NCBI RefSeq assembly: GCF_002776695.1
Contig: NZ_LFJC01000003.1
Location: 6,265,782-6,329,781, forward strand
Length of the DNA: 64,000 nt
Reading direction: 5' to 3'
Source: Bradyrhizobium nitroreducens
Lineage (GTDB): Bacteria; Pseudomonadota; Alphaproteobacteria; Rhizobiales; Xanthobacteraceae
Shown here: in pieces, positions 1 to 10,248 of the stretch
Numbering within the stretch: the stretch's first letter is position 1
Layout of the letters: every line of letters begins with the position of its first letter
Made by a program: the position numbers and the translations under genes
Notes under the pieces: generated by a model
The model's input: the letters and a program-made list of their open reading frames with translations, nothing else
Database searches by the model: none
Told to the model about the DNA's origin: nothing

Positions 1-1013
1 TCGAGAATGAAATCGTCGACAGCGATGAAATTCTCGACCTCGCCCAGTGGATGGGGGATGCAGTTCGGCACAACGGTCGAGCAGTCAGCTCCAGCCTGCC
101 GATAGCCGGCTTGCAGCGCGAGCGCGTCCTCTTCCCAAACCATCGAGCGACTCCCGACGACCACGAGAAGCGGGCAAGGTATGCGACGCGACGGCTGCAG
201 CCAATCCGGCGGTGTCGCGGCCTGCGCGACGCCACTCTTCCGGCGCAGCCATGCCCGGCGCATGATCGGTGCCGCGATGCCGCCGTCGCACACGGCGGCA
301 GCAATCCTGCGATCCGACATGGCAAGGCGGGACGCATGACTGGCGCCCGCTCCCTCGCCATAGACTGCAATCCGTCGCGTATCGACGTCCGGGCGAGCCG
401 CGAGATAGTCGAGCCAGCACGCAAGCATATGCTCGGCCTTGAAGGGGCGACGGATGGACGCATTGCCCGCATGAACGAGCAGAAGCGACATGTTGCGGTG
501 GCAGAAGGCCGGCGACAATCTGCTCATCATCGCGCCCAGGGTGACCCCCTCGTCGGCGATGCAGATCACGACGGGAGAACGCTCCTGATGGAGCGCCGGC
601 CGAAACAGGCCCGTCAACGGCCCTTGATCAAGGCCATCGATCTTCACATGCTGGATCGCCGGACCGACCTCATTCTCCAAGCCCCTCAGGCCGATATCGA
701 GCCTGTCTGAGAGATCGCCATCCGCGAGATCTCCGGGAGCCGACAAACTTCGCGCGACTTCGAGCGCCGTCAGCGAGCACAGCCACGCGTCCAGGGCAAT
801 CGGGGCGGACTCGTCACCGCGCGCAGATTCGGCGGATATCCGGTAGTCGTCCGCGACCCTCAACCAGTCCGAAACCCACAGATGCCTGGACGTCTCTCGC
901 ACCAAATCCGCGACGGACAGGCCATCGAAAAATTCGGACGCGCGGTGGCGCAAGCGTGCCAGATTTGCACCCGCGCCGTCGCACGAGCCGTGAGGCCAAT
1001 GATCACCTTCCAT
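1..1013 (-). CDS. Alpha/beta-hydrolase-fold protein, 3' end outside window (partial)
   Basis: The minus strand is open from an ATG at 1013 to the window edge, giving at least 337 residues. GGGGGA lies about 5 bases before the ATG and an in-frame TGA directly precedes it, which fixes the start. The first ~150 residues are a helical cap-like region. After that comes a hydrolase core: a beta strand (SPVVICIADEG), a nucleophile-elbow region (RRIAVYGEGAGASHA) and the following strand (AAAVCDGG). The elbow reads G-E-G-A-G, with Gly where Ser, Cys or Asp normally sits, so catalysis by the usual triad is doubtful. Related folds include dienelactone hydrolases and FrsA-like esterases. The substrate is unknown. 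The gene faces away from the downstream plus-strand oxidoreductase. Confidence 0.72.
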   Translation of the reverse strand, partial: MEGDHWPHGSCDGAGANLARLRHRASEFFDGLSVADLVRETSRHLWVSDWLRVADDYRISAESARGDESAPIALDAWLCSLTALEVARSLSAPGDLADGDLSDRLDIGLRGLENEVGPAIQHVKIDGLDQGPLTGLFRPALHQERSPVVICIADEGVTLGAMMSRLSPAFCHRNMSLLLVHAGNASIRRPFKAEHMLACWLDYLAARPDVDTRRIAVYGEGAGASHASRLAMSDRRIAAAVCDGGIAAPIMRRAWLRRKSGVAQAATPPDWLQPSRRIPCPLLVVVGSRSMVWEEDALALQAGYRQAGADCSTVVPNCIPHPLGEVENFIAVDDFIL

Positions 1014-1707
1014 GTCAGTCCCCCGACGGCGCCGTCAGCGAATACCAAGACTTGAATCATCAGGGCTTGGATTCCCGGACTTTTGCCGACTGCACTTTCA
1101 GCAGAGCGCTAGACGAAACTGCGATCGTCGAACGAGCCGGCCCGGATACGAAATCCAATCCGGCTCAACCCAATCGTCACGCTGCAGCTCCACTGCTGAT
1201 AGTTGGTTAGGGCCCCACGCCATTCTGCCATTTTTGCGGTTCCGAGTTGTAGTTTTTTGCTGCAACGGAGAGATACGAATTTGGATGGCGTTTGATGCGA
1301 AGGAGGCACAAACGTCTCAGTATCCTCATGAATTTTCATGACGACCGTGTACTTGCCGCCAATCACGATCTCGCGAGAATCCGGCCGTTGTCTTCTCATC
1401 GGTCGCGACTGTCGTCGGTGACGCGAGTTGAGCTGACGCCGCGTAACAAATGCGATCTTTTCGAATTTCTGCCGAAACGAATCGTCTCGCAGAGCCGACG
1501 GAGCATGCTCTGCTCATCCCATCCATGGATGACGGTATTCCCTGCACCGGGCGGTGCTCGCTTCTCACGCGAAGCGGGAAATCGGCGCCGGCCTTGTATG
1601 CATTATCCCAGTTGCCATCCCTGCTCACTTCGCTTTACATGCCGGCAACTCGCCCGCGGATGACGGCCGGGGCTCAAAAATCACAGATTTTGTCAAAGGG
1701 ACGGAGC
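1014..1707. other. Gap without a convincing gene
   Basis: About 690 bases lie between two genes that point away from each other. The longest reading frame with any plausibility is on the minus strand, 1109-1339, starting MKIHEDTETF (76 residues). It has no recognisable domain and no good ribosome binding site, so I do not call it. The stretch is AT-richer than its neighbours near 1230-1300 and presumably holds the promoters of both flanking genes. Confidence 0.5.
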
Positions 1708-2772
1708 ATGGCGCGCAACATATTGATTCTCGGGGCTTCTTACGGCTCGCTGCTCGGCACGAAGCTGCTGATGGCCGGGCACAATGTGACCCTGGTCTGC
1801 CGCGCCAAGACCGCAGAGCTGATCAACCGCGAAGGTACCGAGGTGCGCATCAAGTTGCGTGACGAGGCGGTGCACCGGGCGATCTTTTCGCGTGACCTGC
1901 CCGGCAAGCTCGATGCCGTGACGCCGGCCGATGTCGATCTCTCCCGCTACGATCTGGTCGGCCTTGCGATGCAGGAGCCGCAATACACCAACCACACGGT
2001 GCGCGTTCTCATGGTCAAGATCGCCGCGGCAAAACTGCCGTGCCTGTCCATCATGAACATGCCGCCGCTGCCTTATCTGAAGCGCATTCCGGCGCTCGCG
2101 GACATGGATCTGGAGGAGGCCTACACCAACGCCCAGGTTTGGGAGCGGTTCGAGCCCGGCCTCGTGACGCTGTGCTCGCCCGATCCGCAGGCATTCCGCC
2201 CGCCGGAAGAAGCCGCCAACGTGCTGCATGTCGGCCTGCCCACCAACTTCAAGGCGTCGGTGTTCGCCGACGAGAAGCACAACAAGCTGCTGCGCGAGCT
2301 GGAGGCCGACATCGACGCGGTGACGCTCGACGGCCACGACGTGCCGGTGAAGCTGAAAGTGTTCGACTCGCTGTTCGTGCCGCTGGCCAAATGGTCGATG
2401 CTGCTGACCGGCAATTACCGCTGCATCACCCCGCACGAGCCGCAGTCGATCCGCGACGCCGTCCATGGCGACCTGAAGCGCTCGCAGACGATCTACGACC
2501 ATGTCGACGCGATCGCGCGCAAGCTCGGCGCCGATCCGCAGGACCAGGTGCCGTTCGCGAAATACGCCAAGGCCGCCGAGAGCCTGCTCAAGCCGTCATC
2601 GGCGGCGCGCGCGGTCGCGGGCGGCGCGCCCTTCATCGAGCGCGTCGACCTCCTGGTGAAGCTGATCTCGCATCAGCTCGGCGTGCCCAACGCCGAGATC
2701 GACCGCACGGTGGAGACCGTCGACCAGAAGCTGAACGAGAAGATCGTACAGGGCGGATCCGGCGCGCAGTAG
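1708..2772 (+). CDS. Ketopantoate reductase (ApbA/PanE)-like oxidoreductase
   Basis: Encodes 354 residues. The N-terminus is a Rossmann strand-loop-helix (NILILGASYGSLLGTKLL), followed by a basic residue after the second strand (LVCRAK), which suits NADP. The C-terminal half is helical, with a KLKVFDSLFVPLAKW stretch in the position where ApbA-fold enzymes build the dimer/active-site helix. The glycine loop is unusual (GASYGS rather than GxGxxG), and the protein is longer than PanE (about 300 residues), so pantothenate synthesis is not assured. It may reduce another 2-keto acid. I chose the ATG at 1708, after GGGACGGAG, because the open frame further upstream has no family-like sequence. The gene stands alone, convergent with the LysE-type gene. 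Confidence 0.8.
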   Translation: MARNILILGASYGSLLGTKLLMAGHNVTLVCRAKTAELINREGTEVRIKLRDEAVHRAIFSRDLPGKLDAVTPADVDLSRYDLVGLAMQEPQYTNHTVRVLMVKIAAAKLPCLSIMNMPPLPYLKRIPALADMDLEEAYTNAQVWERFEPGLVTLCSPDPQAFRPPEEAANVLHVGLPTNFKASVFADEKHNKLLRELEADIDAVTLDGHDVPVKLKVFDSLFVPLAKWSMLLTGNYRCITPHEPQSIRDAVHGDLKRSQTIYDHVDAIARKLGADPQDQVPFAKYAKAAESLLKPSSAARAVAGGAPFIERVDLLVKLISHQLGVPNAEIDRTVETVDQKLNEKIVQGGSGAQ

Positions 2773-2808
2773 CGGACCGGCCTCCGCACCTGCGGGCGCC
2801 GCAGCGGC

Positions 2809-3393
2809 TCAGGCGCTCAGGAAGGATTGAAGCCAGATCAGGCCGGTCACTGCGACAAGCATGACCGCGCCGGTGCGCGTGATCAGCTCGGGCCGCCCGC
2901 GACGACGGGCACCATTGCCGAGCGTTGCGCCCAGCGTCACCCACAGAGCACCGGCCGTGACGATCAGAAGCGCGATCACGCCGAGCCAGGGCAGGAGATC
3001 GAACAGCCCGGCCTGAAGCGGCAGCAGCAGGAACGCGAACACCAGTGCCTTCGGATTCAGGAGCGTGGTGAGCAGCACCTGGCGGAACGTCACCACGGCA
3101 CCGTCGCGGAGCTCGCGCGCGTTGACGCGCCAGAGCATGACGGCAAGGCCGAGGATGTAGACGGTCACTGCGACGCGGAGCGCGACAGCCGCGAGCGGGA
3201 TGCCGCTCACGACGGGACCGAGCGCCAGCCGCAACAGCGCGATTGCCGCGAGATAGCCGCACAGCTCCGCCGCCAGCAGATGAAGCGAGCGGGAGACACC
3301 GACCCCTGCCCCCGATGTCGCAAGCAAGGTGTTGGTCGGTCCCGGCATGGCGAGAAGGAAGCAGGTCGCCGTGAAGAAGGTCAGCAAGTCCAT
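2809..3393 (-). CDS. LysE/RhtB-family amino-acid exporter
   Basis: Encodes 194 residues, the usual size of LysE/RhtB transporters, with about six hydrophobic segments. It begins MDLLTFFTATCFLLAMPGPT. The MPGPTN motif at residues 15-20 is the family hallmark in the first membrane helix, and LLNPKALVFAF near residue 107 is the second conserved site. These proteins export amino acids or their analogues by proton-driven antiport across the inner membrane. The ATG at 3393 is chosen because the longer frame adds a non-hydrophobic leader. The gene is convergent with the preceding oxidoreductase and has no neighbour on its own strand. The substrate cannot be read from the sequence. Confidence 0.88.
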   Translation of the reverse strand: MDLLTFFTATCFLLAMPGPTNTLLATSGAGVGVSRSLHLLAAELCGYLAAIALLRLALGPVVSGIPLAAVALRVAVTVYILGLAVMLWRVNARELRDGAVVTFRQVLLTTLLNPKALVFAFLLLPLQAGLFDLLPWLGVIALLIVTAGALWVTLGATLGNGARRRGRPELITRTGAVMLVAVTGLIWLQSFLSA

Positions 3394-3687
3394 GCCGCCG
3401 GCTAGCAGGTGCCGTGCCGACGGGCCTTGATCTGTGTCATTCCACGCGCGGGCGCGGTTCGCGCAGCACCGACGCATCGCAATCCCATCGATCGAGCAAG
3501 CGGTTCCCGGTGTCGCGCAAGCGCAACGAAAGGGGATCGCACAGACCTGATCACGCGATCGTGTCGCCGTCCACGTCCCGTCTTCTTGCCTCGCGCTGGG
3601 GCGTCAGCCACATAGCTTTGTAAATCACCTTTCCGGCATTGGTTTGCGCAACCCGCGTTGGGCATCCACACAAGAACAGAAGAAGCC

Positions 3688-4524
3688 ATGGACCAGGCGA
3701 TGCTCAGTGTCGTCCGCGCCGTCGAGGCAGGCGCGACGACGATGAAAGGCGTGATCGACGCCACGGGGCTCTCTCGTCTCAAGATCGAACGTGCGCTGAC
3801 CACGCTGGAGAAGCAGAAGCTGCTGGTTCGCGACGGCCAGGGCTTTCGTGCGACCGGCCTGCCGAGAACTGCGCCGCTGGCCCGGCAATGCGGATCCTGC
3901 AACGCCTGCTGCGATATCCTGGAAGTGGCCGCCGTCGAGAAGCCGGTGAACCAGCTCTGCAAGCACTGGCAGACCGGCACCGGATGCACCATCTACGACC
4001 GGCGCCCCCAGATGTGCCGCTCCTTCGTCTGCGCCTGGCTGCAGGGCCATCTCGACGACGACTGGTTCCCGGCGAAGTCGGGGATCATCGTCCATTTCAG
4101 CCAGGATGCCGTGAACGTCACGGTGGACGACCATTGCCCCGATCGCTGGCGCGAGGAGCCTTATTTCAGCAAGCTCGCCGAATGGTCGCTGAACGGGATC
4201 AGGCGGATCGGAAACCGGGGCTATGCCACCCTCATCGTCTCCGGCGCCGACCGCTTCCTGCTGCTCGGACGCACCGTCGTTCCCGAGCCGACACTGTTCG
4301 GCACGGCGTTCGTGCCACTGACGGCCGACACGTTCCGGTTCTGGCGAGCCACATCGCCGGAACATCTGCAGCGATTGCATGAGCGCATCGCCGAGATGGA
4401 GCGGATCCGGCAACAATTCGGCTCCTGCGCGATCCCCGCCAACGAGGACGACGATCCGCAAGCCCCCTATCGGCCCGCACTGTTGCAACTGTCGGGACAC
4501 CCGGGAGCCGTGTCCGAAAGCTGA
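3688..4524 (+). CDS. CxxCxxCC (YkgJ-type) cysteine-cluster protein with N-terminal winged helix
   Basis: Encodes 278 residues from the ATG at 3688 (GAAGAAG upstream). Residues 1-60 look like a small winged-helix segment (TGLSRLKIERALTTLEKQKLL). The cluster QCGSCNACCDI and a second group CKHW...GCTIYDRRPQMCRSFVC follow, the pattern of the zinc/iron-chelating YkgJ family (CxxCxxCC). The C-terminal ~120 residues are not recognised. Fusion of a DNA-binding-like domain to a metal-binding cluster suggests metal or redox sensing, but this is inference. The gene is monocistronic, and the next gene is on the opposite strand. Confidence 0.78.
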   Translation: MDQAMLSVVRAVEAGATTMKGVIDATGLSRLKIERALTTLEKQKLLVRDGQGFRATGLPRTAPLARQCGSCNACCDILEVAAVEKPVNQLCKHWQTGTGCTIYDRRPQMCRSFVCAWLQGHLDDDWFPAKSGIIVHFSQDAVNVTVDDHCPDRWREEPYFSKLAEWSLNGIRRIGNRGYATLIVSGADRFLLLGRTVVPEPTLFGTAFVPLTADTFRFWRATSPEHLQRLHERIAEMERIRQQFGSCAIPANEDDDPQAPYRPALLQLSGHPGAVSES

Positions 4525-4575
4525 CGCCGACCGCACGAAGCCATCGTCACCGCGCGGCGCCGAGCCATTCATGCA

Positions 4576-4905
4576 TCAATGAGCGTGCCCGCCCTCGCCG
4601 GCATCGCCGACGTGGTCGCTGCCGCCGTGATCGGCGCTGCTGGCATGGCCGCCTGACCCGGCTTCGCCGGCAAAGTAGCCCCAACGTTCGGCATCCAGGA
4701 CCATCGAGGTGTAAAGTGCTCTCACCGCACCGTATTCGGGGTCGGAGGGCTCGAGCTCATCGAGCTTCGCCCTCATCTCGGCGATATCCCTCAAGCGTGC
4801 CCGCTTGTTGAAGAGCCAATAAATGCCCACGCCAAGCGTAACCAGAGCCGCAACGCCAAACACTGTGACCGTGATCGTGGCGGGGCTGGCTAGTGTGCTC
4901 ATCAT
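4576..4905 (-). CDS. Small single-span membrane protein with His/Gly/Asp-rich tail
   Basis: Encodes 109 residues. One hydrophobic helix (ATITVTVFGVAALVTLGVGI, residues ~9-28) is followed by a charged helical segment (RARLRDIAEMRAKLDELEP) and a tail rich in His, Gly, Asp and Ser (HASSADHGGSDHVGDAG, ending GGHAH). The tail could bind metal, but no family is recognised. The start is one of two adjacent ATGs (4905 or 4902) with AGGA upstream. The longer frame adds an Arg-rich leader that I regard as non-coding. The gene runs convergently towards the cysteine-cluster gene, with only about 50 bases between them. Confidence 0.6.
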   Translation of the reverse strand: MMSTLASPATITVTVFGVAALVTLGVGIYWLFNKRARLRDIAEMRAKLDELEPSDPEYGAVRALYTSMVLDAERWGYFAGEAGSGGHASSADHGGSDHVGDAGEGGHAH

Positions 4906-5152
4906 GGCCCGTGTTTCCTGGCGCTCTGCCGGCCGGCAGGATAGCCGACGCGTAGCGCATCCCCGTAAAAATATGGACAATTTTCGGGTGAAACTCTGAT
5001 CGAAGCAGCCTGAACGCGACTTCCTTCAATGTTCCGAGGATGGCCGTGAACGCCGCCGTGGGCAACGCGGCATGATTCGCGCCGTTGCGCTCGACGCGCC
5101 GCGGCGGGATTGATAAGCCCCTGTCCGCGAATGACGGGGACTTGAGTCGGGC

Positions 5153-6667
5153 ATGACGGTTGCAATCGAGATGGGGCAGACCACGGCAGGCGCCGCGGCC
5201 GCCATGGACCTCGAGGAACTGCTGGCGACCCGCCTCCTGGTGCAGGGCAATTCGGGCTCCGGCAAATCGCATTTGCTGCGGCGGCTCCTGGAACAGAGCG
5301 CGCCCTGGGTGCAGCAGGCCATCATCGACCCCGAAGGCGATTTCGTCACGCTGGCGGAGCGTTTCGGCCATCTGGTGATCGAGGCCGAGGATCACACCGA
5401 GCGTGGCCTTCAGGTCGCCGGCGAGCGCGCGCGGCTGCATCGCGTCTCCACCGTGCTCAATCTCGAAGGCCTCGACGCCGAGAATCAGATGCGCCGTGCG
5501 GCGGCGTTTCTCGGCGGCATGTTCGACGTCGACCGCGACCATTGGTATCCGATGCTCGTGGTCGTCGACGAGGCGCAGCTGTTCGCGCCGGCGGTTGCCG
5601 GCGAGGTCTCGGACGAGGCACGAAAGCTTTCGCTCGGCGCCATGACCAATCTGATGTGCCGCGGCCGCAAGCGTGGCCTCGCCGGCATCATCGCGACGCA
5701 ACGTCTGGCCAAGCTCGCCAAGAACGTCGCGGCGGAAGCCTCCAATTTCCTGATGGGCCGGACCTTCCTCGACATCGACATGGCGCGCGCGGCCGATCTG
5801 CTCGGCATGGAGCGGCGGCAGGCCGAAGCTTTTCGCGATCTCGAGCGCGGCCAGTTCATGGCGCTGGGCCCTGCGCTGTCGCGCCGTCCGCTGCGTCTCA
5901 ACATCGGCCCGACCGATACCAGCCCGCGCAATTCCACGCCGCGGCTGATGCCGCTGCCGGAGGCGGCCACCGAAGATATGCGCGCCATGATCCTGGCCGC
6001 GCCGCCGCCCGATGCCAGCCGGCCGCAGCGACGGCCGGCGCCGGATCTGCTCGAGCAGCTCCGCGCCGCGAAGGCCGCCGCCACGCCGGAGATCCGGCCC
6101 GAATTGGTCGAGGTGCCGGTCAGCGCCGAGGAGCTCGCGGAGCGGCGCGAGCGCGTGGCTCGCACGTTGCGCGCCGTGCTCGCCGAGCCCGACGCCGGCT
6201 TCCGCGCCATCGGCGTGCTCTATCAGGAGTTCGTGGTCCGCTGCCGCATCGAGGGCCTCGGCGCAGCCGTACCCGACCTCAACGAGTTTCGCCGCATGCT
6301 GACGCATGCGCGTGCGGGGCTCGGCACGGATCTCGCCGAAGACGACGCCTGGCAGGACGTGGCGCTGCGCGCCTCGATCCTGCCCGACGACATGCAGGGC
6401 GTGTTCATGATGATCGCGCGCGCGGCCAAGGAGGGCTGGCCCTGCCCCGGCGACGCCGCGATCGCGCGCGCCTACGGCTCGCATTCGTTGCGCCGGGCAC
6501 AGCGGCTGCTCGGCTACATGGAGGAGCAGGGCCTGATCGTGGTCCAGCTCGACGGCGGCGGACGCCGGATCGTAACGCTGGTCGAGCTGGCCTGGGCCAC
6601 CGCGCCGGGCGATCCCAATGGCGATGACCTGCCGGCGGAGCAGGTCGCCAGCGCGGCTTCGGCTTGA
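5153..6667 (+). CDS. HerA/DUF853-type ATP-binding protein
   Basis: Encodes 504 residues. The Walker A motif is GNSGSGKS at residues 32-39, and the Walker B is MLVVVDEAQLF near residue 132. A stretch like a sensor/arginine-finger region follows (CRGRKRGLAGIIATQR), as in HerA/FtsK-type translocase ATPases and the DUF87/DUF853 group. The C-terminal ~200 residues are helical and include a winged-helix-like end (GLIVVQLDGGGRRIVTL). HerA relatives act with NurA nucleases or in defence systems, but no nuclease or defence gene adjoins it here, so its role is open. It may act on DNA ends or on a chromosomally encoded partner elsewhere. It is transcribed alone. Confidence 0.75.
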   Translation: MTVAIEMGQTTAGAAAAMDLEELLATRLLVQGNSGSGKSHLLRRLLEQSAPWVQQAIIDPEGDFVTLAERFGHLVIEAEDHTERGLQVAGERARLHRVSTVLNLEGLDAENQMRRAAAFLGGMFDVDRDHWYPMLVVVDEAQLFAPAVAGEVSDEARKLSLGAMTNLMCRGRKRGLAGIIATQRLAKLAKNVAAEASNFLMGRTFLDIDMARAADLLGMERRQAEAFRDLERGQFMALGPALSRRPLRLNIGPTDTSPRNSTPRLMPLPEAATEDMRAMILAAPPPDASRPQRRPAPDLLEQLRAAKAAATPEIRPELVEVPVSAEELAERRERVARTLRAVLAEPDAGFRAIGVLYQEFVVRCRIEGLGAAVPDLNEFRRMLTHARAGLGTDLAEDDAWQDVALRASILPDDMQGVFMMIARAAKEGWPCPGDAAIARAYGSHSLRRAQRLLGYMEEQGLIVVQLDGGGRRIVTLVELAWATAPGDPNGDDLPAEQVASAASA

Positions 6668-6681
6668 GACGAGATCGAGGT

Positions 6682-6767
6682 CGTCATGCCCGGGCTTGTC
6701 CCGGGCATCCACGCTCTTCTTGCCGGGAACAAGACGTGGATGGCCGGGTCAGGCCCGGCCATGACGT
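6682..6767. repeat. Interspersed palindromic repeat, family A
   Basis: An imperfect inverted repeat of about 86 bases. The left part reads TCATGCCCGGGCTTGTCCC and the right part ends CCCGGCCATGACG, with GTGGATGGCCGGG inside. A closely similar copy lies at 51099-51183. Both sit directly 3' of a gene and could fold into a long hairpin. Confidence 0.8.
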
Positions 6768-6787
6768 CGAGAGCTCAGCGCAATTCG

Positions 6788-7524
6788 TCAGGCCGCCTCG
6801 GAGCCGCCGAGATAGGCATCGCGGATTCGGGGATCGTCCTTCAGCGCGCGTGCCGGGCCTGACAGCACGATCCTGCCGGTCTGCAGGACATAGGCTTCGT
6901 GCGCGATCTCGAGCGCGAGGCTGGCGTTCTGCTCGACCATGAACACCGAGACGCCTTCCTGGTTGATGGTCCGGATCAGCTCCAGCACGCGGTCGACATA
7001 GAGCGGCGACAGGCCCATGGTCGGCTCGTCCATCACGATCATCCTGGGGCGGCTCATCAGCGCGCGCGCCATCGCCACCATCTGCTGCTCGCCGCCGGAG
7101 AGCGAGCCGGCGCGCTGCGACAGCCGCTGGCCGAGTTTTGGAAACAGCGTCAGCATCCTGTCGAGATCCTGCGCGATCGCCTCGCGATCGTTGCGCACGA
7201 AGGCGCCCATCAGGATGTTTTCTCGCACGCTCATGTCCGCGAACAGCCGCCGCGCCTCCGGCACCGAGGCGATGCCGCGGCGGACGATCTGTGGCGTGGT
7301 GAGCCCGATCAGCGAGGCGCCGTCGAAGGTTACTTCGCCCGAGCGCGGCTTAACCAGACCAAGGATGATCTTCATCGTCGTCGACTTGCCGCTGGCATTG
7401 CCGCCGAGCAGGCAGACGATGTGGCCGCGCGCGACCGTGATCGACAGGTCGAAATGCACCTGGGCCTGGCCGTAGAAGGTATTGACGTCGGACAGCGCCA
7501 GCAGCGGCTCGGATGCACTCGTCG

Positions 7525-7528
<4 letters not shown>
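6788..7528 (-). CDS. livF: Liv-type ABC importer, LivF-like ATPase (importer 1)
   Basis: Encodes 246 residues, a typical LivF length. Walker A is GGNASGKST (Gly in place of the usual Pro at its second position), the signature is LSGGEQQM and Walker B is MIVMDEPTMGLSP. LivF forms the ATPase heterodimer with LivG for branched-chain amino-acid-type importers, whose substrates in rhizobia extend to amides, aromatic acids and urea. It is the last gene of the operon that begins at 14649, and its ATG overlaps the livG stop by four bases (ATGA). The linked monooxygenase and AhpD-like genes suggest a substrate other than plain amino acids. Confidence 0.92.
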
Positions 7529-8369
<841 letters not shown>

Positions 8370-8370
<1 letters not shown>

Positions 8371-10193
8371 CACATCGTTCCCAACAGGCCCTGCGGCCTG
8401 AATCGCACGAGCAGCAAGAGCACGATGCCGTAGATCAGGATGCGATACTCCGCCGCGATCCGGAACACTTCCGGCAGCCCGACCAGCGCCACCGCTCCGA
8501 GCATTGCGCCGACGACGTTGCCGAGGCCGCCGAGGATGACGACGGTCAGCGCCAGGATCGATTGTTGCGTGTTGAAGGTCTCGTGGTTGATGTAGGAATA
8601 CAAATGCGCCGCGATGCCGCCACTGATTCCGGCGGCGAAGCCGCCGAAGATGAAGGCGAGCGACTTGTAGCGGTTCAGGCTGAGCCCATAGGCACGCGCG
8701 GCGACGTCGTCGTCGCGGATGGCGCGAAAGCTGCGGCCGAGATGCGAGTCGAGGAGCCGTCCCTGCAGCAGCGCCAGCACCACCATCACGGCAAAGCTGA
8801 ACCAGTAGATCGAGGTCGGGCTGATCAAATCGTAGCCGAACAGCGACAGCGGCGGGATGCCGGAGATGCCGATCGGCCCGCGCGTCACGCTCTCCCAGTT
8901 CAGGATCACCAGCGACACGATCTCGCCGATGGCGAGGGTGGCGATCGACACATAATGCCCACGCAGGCGGAACGAGGGCGAGATCAGCAGCGTGCCGAGC
9001 GCAGCGCTCATCAGGCCGCCGCCGATCACGGCAAGGCCGACCGGGACGTTGAGGGCCAGCGACAGCAGCGCCGAGGTGTAGGCGCCGATCGCCAGCAGCG
9101 CGGCGTGACCGAGCGAGACCTGGCCAATCGTGCCTGCGACCAGCGTCAGGCTGAGCGCGAGCATGCCGAGCAGCCAGGCATTGATCAGGGTCTGCAGCAC
9201 GTAGAAGGAGACCGGGAACAACGGCAGGACCGCGAAACCGGCGGAGGCGACAGCCAGGGCCCAGCGCGGAATGCGCACCGGGCGGCTCGGCGCGATGAAG
9301 GTGCCGGTGAGCGGCTCGGGCGGCGCCTGCCGCGCGCTGGCGAACAGGCCGTTCGGCCGCAGCACGAGCACGACGACTAGCAGCAGGAACGCGAACAGAT
9401 TGCGGTAGCTGGTGCCGAACACCGCGACGCCGTAGCTCTCGACCAGTCCCAGCAGCAGGCTGCCGATCACCGCGCCCGGCACATTGCCGGCGCCGCCAAC
9501 CACTTCGGCAACGACGCCCTTGAGCGTCGCCTGCAGGCTCATCGCCGTGTCGATCTGGTTGTAATACATGCCGACCAGCATGCCGGAGACGCCGCCGAGC
9601 GCGGCGGCGATGCCGAACACCGCCTGATTGACGCGGTTGACGTCGACGCCCATCTGCATCGCGGCGTCGCGGTCCTGCGACGCGGCGCGCACCGCCCAGC
9701 CGAGCTTGCTGTAGCGCAGGAACACGAACAACAGCAGCGCGCTGGTGAGGCCGACGCCGGCGATCAGGAGGTCGAGCGGCCCGATCGTGCCGCCGCCGAC
9801 CTGGAAGCGGACGTCCGGCAGTTGGCTCGGCAGCGCGCGCGGATTGGGCGAGAAGGTCAGCATCACCAGCTGGTCGAGCACGAAACTGATGCCGATGGTC
9901 GCGAGCAGCGGCGCGATGCGCACCGAGTTCTGCAGCGGCCGCAGCCCGAAACGCTCGATGATCAGGCCGACGATCGCTGCCGCCACCGCGACCACGATGA
10001 TGGTGAGCGGCAGCGGCGTATGCAGCTGCACCACCGCCACCCAGCCGATATAGGCGCCGACCAGATAGATCGACCCTTGCGCGAAGTTGATCAGCCGGCT
10101 GACGCCGAAGATCAGCGCGAGCCCGACCGCAACGAGGGCGTAGACATTGCCGACGATCAGCCCGTTGATCGTGTAGTCGAGCCAGGAAGACAA
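8370..10193 (-). CDS. Fused LivH-LivM permease of Liv-type ABC importer 1
   Basis: Encodes 607 residues, twice the size of a single Liv permease. Residues ~1-290 are LivH-like (YALVAVGLALIFGVSRLINF; GMYYNQIDTAMSLQATLKGV). After a linker rich in Pro and Arg near residues 290-310, the rest is LivM-like (VAGTIGQVSLGHAALLAIG; YNHETFNTQQSI-type end). One polypeptide therefore supplies both membrane halves of the importer. The start is TTG at 10193 with GGGGA seven bases before it, and no ATG lies near. The gene sits between the binding protein and livG in a single operon. Confidence 0.9.
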
Positions 10194-10248
10194 GAATTGG
10201 TCCCCGCGTGGAAAGAAGGCGGCCGAAGCGGTTGCTCCGGCCGTTGGA

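Noticed and set aside
1109..1399. 96-residue minus-strand frame in the first gap
   Set aside because: No ribosome site, domain or neighbour support; kept only as a remark in the gap entry.
4757..6712. 651-residue open frame on the minus strand
   Set aside because: It is antisense to the HerA-like ATPase gene; its His/Arg/Glu-rich translation is the usual shadow of GC-biased codons and has no ribosome site or family features.
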